This document shows positions 5,833-9,093 of a stretch of 9,093 nt of DNA, one piece after another. Numbering within the stretch: the stretch's first letter is position 1; each line of letters begins with the position of its first letter. Under the pieces are notes generated by a model. That model saw only the letters and a list, made by a program, of their open reading frames with translations, had not been told where the DNA came from and made no database searches. The DNA is taken from assembly GCA_019247335.1 (NCBI GenBank), contig JAFAPB010000083.1:1-9093 (forward strand). The letters are read 5' to 3'. This stretch comes from Candidatus Kaiserbacteria bacterium. GTDB lineage: Bacteria; Patescibacteriota; Minisyncoccia; Phycocordibacterales; UBA2100. Both the position numbers and the translations under genes were made by a program.

Positions 5833-7057
5833 CGCTAGATACAAGACGATGTACGAAGCACTCGGTCGCGATCCGGTCCACACATTTCCGGCGCGTATGG
5901 CACCTAGTATCGCTATCAAGGTCGTCGGACAAAAGAAAAAACCTCTGAAAATTCTCGACCCAATGATGGGCTCCGGAACCGTACTTGCATTAGCACAAGC
6001 AAATGGACACCGTACTTTTGGCATCGATATTGATCCGCTAGCGGTACTTATTTCGAAAGTGTGGACACGATCTATAAACAAAAAACGTGTCCGAGCTGAA
6101 GCACAAATGCTACTCACTCGCTCCCAGCGTCGCGCCAAGTTACTGACGTTAAAACATGCATATCCGAAAGGCGCGGATCAAGAAACTAGAGATTTCATAT
6201 CGTATTGGTTCGACCCGATTGCGCGGATCCAACTTACGGCGTTGGCGCGCTCGATTACCGAAATTCGAGATGAAAAGATCAGAGATGTTATGTGGTGTTC
6301 ATTATCGCGTTTAATCATAGCAAAGAAGGTCGGCGTATCCCTTGCGATGGATCTTTCGCATAGTCGTCCACACAAGGCCTTCGAAGAGGCACCAATAAAA
6401 CCTTTTGATAAATTTGTTTCGGTCGCGGGACGCGTTATCGATAGTTGTGTAGAAATTGGCGATAACAAAGGACACGCGCCGATTATTCGGAAGGGGGACG
6501 CTCGTAACCTACCGATTAAAACCAATTCAATAGATTTGGTGCTAACGTCGCCGCCTTATCTAAATGCGATCGATTACATTCGGTGCAGCAAATTCTCGTT
6601 AGTGTGGATGGGTCACCGGATAAAGGACCTTAGAGTAGTAAGGAGTACAAGTGTAGGAAGTGAACTCGGTAGTGATGTGGCGTCGCACGACGAACAAGTA
6701 ACAGACGTGTTGGACAAGCTCAAACTCCGTCCGCAACTTTCACCGCGAAATACGGCCATCTTGGCGCGATACGTTTACGATATGCGTGAATCGGTTCGCG
6801 AAGTGGCGCGAGTCCTCGCGCCTAAAGGAAAGGCAGTATATGTAGTAGGCGAGAACACGCTCAAGGGGACCTATATTCGGAACTCCGCTTTGATGAAAGA
6901 GGTCGCCGAACAGGCTGGGCTGGCTTTCCGCGGACAACAAGTACGAATATTGCCGAATAATCGTCGATATTTACCACCACCTACAAAAAAAAGAGCAGCA
7001 GACCTTGATGTCAGGATGCGACGTGAAGTAGTAATGACTTTTCAAAAGAGTGAGTGA
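5795..7057 (+). CDS. DNA methyltransferase (N6-adenine or N4-cytosine, SPPY type)
   Basis: The protein has 420 residues and should transfer methyl groups from S-adenosylmethionine to exocyclic amino groups in DNA, protecting host sites from the partner nuclease. Near the N-terminus HTFPARMAP (29-37) resembles motif X. Motif I is DPMMGSGT (55-62), followed by FGIDIDP (75-81). GDARNLP (234-240) leads into the catalytic TSPPY (251-255), within TSPPYLNAIDYIR, and then ARVLAPKGKAVYVVGE (338-353), matching the strand after the catalytic motif. Motif I comes first and SPPY later, as in COG1041-like methylases, unlike the common beta-class order. A largely helical insertion of about 130 residues (95-228) between motifs II and III may hold the target-recognition region. 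SPPY allows adenine-N6 or cytosine-N4; sequence alone does not decide. The gene overlaps its neighbour by 38 bases, and its TGA stop forms part of the next gene's extended -10. Confidence 0.88.
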   Translation: MMTMMARKARKNNARYKTMYEALGRDPVHTFPARMAPSIAIKVVGQKKKPLKILDPMMGSGTVLALAQANGHRTFGIDIDPLAVLISKVWTRSINKKRVRAEAQMLLTRSQRRAKLLTLKHAYPKGADQETRDFISYWFDPIARIQLTALARSITEIRDEKIRDVMWCSLSRLIIAKKVGVSLAMDLSHSRPHKAFEEAPIKPFDKFVSVAGRVIDSCVEIGDNKGHAPIIRKGDARNLPIKTNSIDLVLTSPPYLNAIDYIRCSKFSLVWMGHRIKDLRVVRSTSVGSELGSDVASHDEQVTDVLDKLKLRPQLSPRNTAILARYVYDMRESVREVARVLAPKGKAVYVVGENTLKGTYIRNSALMKEVAEQAGLAFRGQQVRILPNNRRYLPPPTKKRAADLDVRMRREVVMTFQKSE

Positions 7058-7063
7058 TATAGT
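7055..7063 (+). promoter_or_regulatory. Extended -10 promoter of the cyclophilin gene, overlapping the methylase stop
   Basis: TGA TATAGT combines TGn with 5 of 6 -10 consensus bases; the TGA is also the methylase stop codon. Six bases (atcccg) then lead to the ATG at 7070, so the mRNA should start at or beside the start codon. ATGACT at 7034-7039 is a possible -35 with an 18-base spacer. No Shine-Dalgarno lies in this short gap. Confidence 0.55.
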
Positions 7064-7069
7064 ATCCCG

Positions 7070-7546
7070 ATGCGCTCTGAATTTCAGACTAGTAAAGGTG
7101 TAATAGAGATTGAATTTTTTGAGAATGAGACGCCGAAGACGGTGGCGAATTTTGTGAAGCTCGCGCAAGCCGGCTTCTACGATGGGACGAAGTTCCATCG
7201 CGTCATCAAGGACTTTATGATCCAGGGCGGGGATCCCCAGACCAAGGACGATTCGCTTGTGGCGCGGTGGGGAACCGGCGGGCCGGGCTATACCTTCGAG
7301 GATGAGATCCATGCCAATAATAGAAATGCGGTGGGCACGATCTCGATGGCAAATGCGGGGCCCAATACCAACGGCTCGCAATTTTTCATCAATACTGCCG
7401 ACAACAACTTCCTCGATACCAAGCACACCGTATTCGGCAAAGTGGTTTCCGGTATGGAAGTCGTGCAGGCGATCCAGGATATTGCTACGGATGGGAATGA
7501 CCGACCGCTTGAGCCGGTCGTTATAGAAAAGGTGACGGTGTCATAA
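7070..7546 (+). CDS. Cyclophilin-type peptidyl-prolyl cis-trans isomerase (cytoplasmic)
   Basis: The protein has 158 residues, the usual size of a single-domain bacterial cyclophilin. It speeds cis-trans isomerisation of X-Pro bonds during protein folding. The active-site block FHRVIKDFMIQGGD (42-55) contains the catalytic Arg44 with Phe49, Met50 and Gln52. The second block MANAGPNTNGSQFFI (93-107) and the third FLDTKHTVFGKV (114-125, with His119) are both intact. Phe114 occupies the place of the tryptophan that binds cyclosporin in human cyclophilin A, as in many prokaryotic members. There is no signal peptide, so it acts in the cytoplasm. It starts 12 bases after the methylase stop but has its own promoter, and its composition after the first 20 or so codons matches the host genes rather than the operon. 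The first 60 bases are unusually AT-rich (20 G/C of 60). It is convergent with the oxygenase gene. Confidence 0.96.
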   Translation: MRSEFQTSKGVIEIEFFENETPKTVANFVKLAQAGFYDGTKFHRVIKDFMIQGGDPQTKDDSLVARWGTGGPGYTFEDEIHANNRNAVGTISMANAGPNTNGSQFFINTADNNFLDTKHTVFGKVVSGMEVVQAIQDIATDGNDRPLEPVVIEKVTVS

Positions 7547-7581
7547 AAAAGGTGCGCCGGCAGCTTCAAGAGCGGCCGGCG
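7545..7581 (-). terminator. Rho-independent terminator of the oxygenase gene, possibly bidirectional
   Basis: On the minus strand CGCCGGC (7581-7575) and GCCGGCG (7561-7555) form a 7-bp stem around a 13-base loop, followed by cacc and six T residues (7550-7545) that overlap the cyclophilin stop codon. In the plus direction the hairpin is followed only by TTT, so it would be a weaker terminator for the cyclophilin gene. It begins directly after the oxygenase stop at 7583-7585. Confidence 0.8.
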
Positions 7582-7582
7582 T

Positions 7583-8170
7583 TTACGCGAGTTGGCGAAG
7601 GACGATCGTCGTCCGTTGCGTCATCACGAGATCGACGAGGTGGAACGGTCGCGCGAACGAGCCGAGGAATCCCGGCGCTCGCATGAGAATGAGATCGCCC
7701 GCTTCGTGCGAGACCGATACGGGATTGCTTCCCTGGACGTCGTCGCAGATGCGGAAGCGTCCGCCGGCCTCCAGCACGACGATGCCGACGACATTCCTCG
7801 CGCGCTCGGGGTCTTGGTGCGCTCCCATCCCGCGCGAACCCGCTCTGTAGCGAAGCGCCTGCGCGAAGTTGAAGTCGAGCGACCCTGAGAAAGGGGACAC
7901 GCCACTTTTCCCGAAGCTTTCCATGAGTGCATGGCTTGCTTCGCACGCGACGATGTTGCACGCGCTCCGGAGCGGCAATCCGACAGCACGCACGCAGTCC
8001 ATGTCCGAGAGGCCCACGAGCTGCGGGATCGGATACCATTCCGCGTCGTTGAGCTCTTCAAGCAGGATCGCGAGCGTATCTGCCGAGAGGAACTGCGGCA
8101 CGACAGCCGCGCCGATGCGTTCGATCTCACGGATGAGATCGCCGCAGTCGAAATCGTTGAATAACTGCAT
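7583..8170 (-). CDS. Probable 2-oxoglutarate/Fe(II)-dependent oxygenase, substrate unknown
   Basis: The protein has 195 residues. The C-terminal half has the signature of the double-stranded beta-helix oxygenases: MGAHQDPE gives the iron ligands His118 and Asp120, RPFHLVD gives the distal His177, and Arg186 or Arg192 in QRTTIVLRQ could bind the 2-oxoglutarate carboxylate. The spacing between HxD and the distal His (about 57 residues) is normal for the family. Before HxD, FAQALRYRAGSRG resembles the strand that often precedes it. The N-terminal 100 residues are helical and unassigned. The start is ATG 8170 because AGGTG (8181-8177) lies six bases upstream; GTG 8179 overlaps that site and is less likely. 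The gene is monocistronic, convergent with the cyclophilin and divergent from the peptidase. Members hydroxylate proteins, repair alkylated bases or modify small molecules; nothing here tells which. Fold fairly sure, role unknown. Confidence 0.75.
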   Translation of the reverse strand: MQLFNDFDCGDLIREIERIGAAVVPQFLSADTLAILLEELNDAEWYPIPQLVGLSDMDCVRAVGLPLRSACNIVACEASHALMESFGKSGVSPFSGSLDFNFAQALRYRAGSRGMGAHQDPERARNVVGIVVLEAGGRFRICDDVQGSNPVSVSHEAGDLILMRAPGFLGSFARPFHLVDLVMTQRTTIVLRQLA

Positions 8171-8202
8171 TGGTCTCACCTGTACAGTTTTTGCTGCGGG
8201 CT

Positions 8203-8230
8203 ACTCTATCAAGTGCTGCGGCAGTGTCTA
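8203..8230 (-). promoter_or_regulatory. Promoter for the oxygenase gene
   Basis: On the minus strand TAGACA (8230-8225, 5 of 6 consensus) is followed after 16 bases by TAGAGT (8208-8203), preceded by TGA as an extended -10. The expected leader is about 25 bases and contains the AGGTG ribosome-binding site. Confidence 0.45.
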
Positions 8231-8305
8231 GTTTCATGATTTTTGACACGATTCGTTTTTTGTCCGCCAAACAGCCTGTCATGAATATTGCGCGTAAGGG
8301 CGATG

Positions 8306-8311
8306 TATAAA
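8306..8311 (+). promoter_or_regulatory. Possible -10 element for the G1 peptidase gene
   Basis: TATAAA (5 of 6 consensus) ends ten bases before ATG 8322, which would give a very short leader. No -35 is found at normal spacing, and there is no Shine-Dalgarno. A consensus TTGACA at 8243-8248 is too far upstream to pair with it. Weak on its own; listed because it fits the placement at four other starts in the window. Confidence 0.3.
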
Positions 8312-8321
8312 TATACGTCCC

Positions 8322-9093
8322 ATGAATATGCGATTAATCTCTTTTCGATTTGCGCCGCTTTTCATTGTGGTGGCGATTTTCCTTGCGAGTTTCCAGAGCG
8401 CTTTCGCGCTTTCGGAGTGGCATTCGATCAACTGGGCGGGCTACGCCGCGCAGCGCGGCTACTACACCGGTGTGACCGCCACGTGGACGGTGCCTGCCGT
8501 TACGCTCGAAGATGGCGAGCATGGTGACAGCCAATGGGTAGGGATCGGCGGCGTTTCGACCGGAGATCTCATCCAGGTGGGCACGCAGTCGTACATGAAA
8601 GATGGCGAGTTGAGCTACCAAGCGTGGTACGAAATGCTGCCTGATTATTCGACCGATGCGCCGCTTGCCGTCAACGCCGGGGATTCTGTCACGGCGACCT
8701 TGAGCGAGACCTCGCCCGGCACGTGGCTGATCCAGATCACGAATAACTCGACCGGCGGTAACTTCGAGAAAACAGTACAGTACGATTCTTCGCATTCGTC
8801 CGCTGAATGGGTAGAAGAGATGATGAGCAATGCCGACGCGACCTTGCGTCCGCTCTCGCGCTTCGGCTCCGTTACCTTCACTAACTCCTATGCGACCGAC
8901 AACGGCGCACAGAAAAGCGCGGGCGATGAATCGACGCGCTTCTACACCATGACCGACAAGGCGGGGAATGTGATCACGAGCGTCTCGCCGCTCTCGGGCG
9001 ACGGCACGAGCTTCACCGCATCGCGCAGCTCGTACACCGTGCCGCAGGGCATGCTCTCGTACCTCAACATCGTGCCGCGCACGGTGACGGTGA
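8322..9093 (+). CDS. Secreted G1-family (glutamic, eqolisin-like) endopeptidase, 3' end outside window
   Basis: 257 codons are visible with no stop. Residues 1-29 form a signal peptide (basic MNMRLISFRF, then a hydrophobic core, ending SAFA before LS). The mature part opens with SINWAGY (36-41) and continues with TATWTVPAV (52-60), QWVGIGG (71-77), LIQVGTQ (83-89), AWYEMLPDY (101-109), SAEWVEE (160-166) and FGSVTFTNS (181-189). These match, in order, the conserved blocks of the scytalidoglutamic peptidase family. By alignment from memory the catalytic pair would be Gln85 (in LIQVG) and Glu162 (in AEWVEE), 77 residues apart, close to the spacing in the fungal enzyme. Only about six residues lie between the predicted signal cleavage and the catalytic domain, so the long propeptide of fungal members is absent. 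The family domain should end near residue 230; the rest suggests a C-terminal extension, perhaps a surface anchor. Family assignment is confident; activity is not shown. Confidence 0.85.
   Translation, partial: MNMRLISFRFAPLFIVVAIFLASFQSAFALSEWHSINWAGYAAQRGYYTGVTATWTVPAVTLEDGEHGDSQWVGIGGVSTGDLIQVGTQSYMKDGELSYQAWYEMLPDYSTDAPLAVNAGDSVTATLSETSPGTWLIQITNNSTGGNFEKTVQYDSSHSSAEWVEEMMSNADATLRPLSRFGSVTFTNSYATDNGAQKSAGDESTRFYTMTDKAGNVITSVSPLSGDGTSFTASRSSYTVPQGMLSYLNIVPRTVTV

Larger units (their letters stand above)
3211..7057 (+). other. Two-gene restriction-modification / defence locus (GHKL ATPase-nuclease plus methylase)
   Basis: Two overlapping genes, read from one promoter at 3175-3203, encode a GHKL ATPase with a PD-(D/E)XK nuclease and an SPPY-type DNA methyltransferase. 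No helicase, specificity subunit, controller gene or mobile-element gene lies next to them. GHKL/MutL-like ATPases linked to methylases and nucleases have been reported as restriction-modification systems related to eukaryotic MORC proteins. Base composition is lower in GC than on either side: 23 of 60 in 3421-3480 and 27 of 60 in 6061-6120, against 41 of 60 in 2341-2400. This fits acquisition by transfer. Confidence 0.7.

Noticed and set aside
3117..7100. Mobile-element ends or direct repeats flanking the restriction-modification operon
   Set aside because: By eye, no matching direct or inverted repeats were found between the left (3117-3210) and right (7040-7100) edges, and no transposase or integrase gene is present.
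7592..8231. Several + strand and alternate - strand open frames over the oxygenase gene
   Set aside because: Their translations are Arg/Ser-rich without motifs, whereas the 7583-8170 minus frame carries the complete HxD...H...R signature, a ribosome-binding site and a terminator.
8243..8248. Consensus TTGACA as -35 for the peptidase gene
   Set aside because: No -10-like hexamer lies 15-19 bases downstream (the sequence there is cgccaaac), and the TATAAA is 57 bases away.
1..9093. tRNA, rRNA or CRISPR array
   Set aside because: No cloverleaf-like sequence with a T-loop GTTCGAAT-type box, no ribosomal RNA segment and no regularly spaced repeats were seen on either strand.

Overview
The window looks like a piece of a Candidate Phyla Radiation (Patescibacteria, probably Parcubacteria/Kaiserbacteria-like) chromosome. 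This rests on the small, tightly packed genes, several short membrane-anchored or secreted proteins with no known function, a Parcubacteria-style cytosolic cyclophilin, and the codon style of the flanking genes (GC-rich, heavy use of atc, gcg and ctc). TGA works as a stop codon for two genes here, so the Gracilibacteria-type recoding of TGA is not in use. The assignment is an inference from sequence style, not a database match.

Layout from left to right. Positions 1-1277 (-) hold the N-terminal part of a multi-pass membrane protein with an exported two-repeat domain. Positions 1299-1841 (-) encode a small anchored protein with four cysteines; its terminator overlaps its own 3' end and is followed directly by the next promoter. 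Divergent from it, 1954-2577 (+) encodes an anchored extracytoplasmic protein. A strong hairpin separates that gene from the convergent 2637-3116 (-), a four-helix membrane protein of unknown function. Positions 3211-7057 (+) form a two-gene operon: an 873-residue GHKL (MutL/MORC-like) ATPase carrying a PD-(D/E)XK nuclease domain, and an overlapping DNA methyltransferase of the SPPY type. Positions 7070-7546 (+) encode a cyclophilin peptidyl-prolyl isomerase, convergent with 7583-8170 (-), a probable 2-oxoglutarate/Fe(II) oxygenase. Positions 8322-9093 (+) hold the start of a secreted G1-family (glutamic, eqolisin-like) peptidase that runs off the window.

The most notable system is the 3211-7057 operon. 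It reads as a compact restriction-modification or defence locus in which a GHKL ATPase and a nuclease are fused in one polypeptide and paired with a methylase. GHKL/MutL-like proteins in restriction-modification contexts, related to eukaryotic MORC ATPases, have been described from comparative genomics, but this arrangement in a Patescibacteria-like genome deserves a closer look. Its base composition is visibly lower in GC than the neighbouring genes, consistent with horizontal acquisition.

A second theme is gene starts. Five genes (starts at 1277, 1954, 3211, 7070 and 8322) lack a Shine-Dalgarno sequence but have a -10-like element (four with an extended TGn) ending 6-10 bases before the ATG, which predicts leaderless or nearly leaderless mRNAs. 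Four others (1841, 3116, 5795, 8170) have recognisable Shine-Dalgarno sequences. No tRNA, rRNA, CRISPR array, insertion sequence or integrase was seen, and no gene-free stretch exceeds 300 bases.
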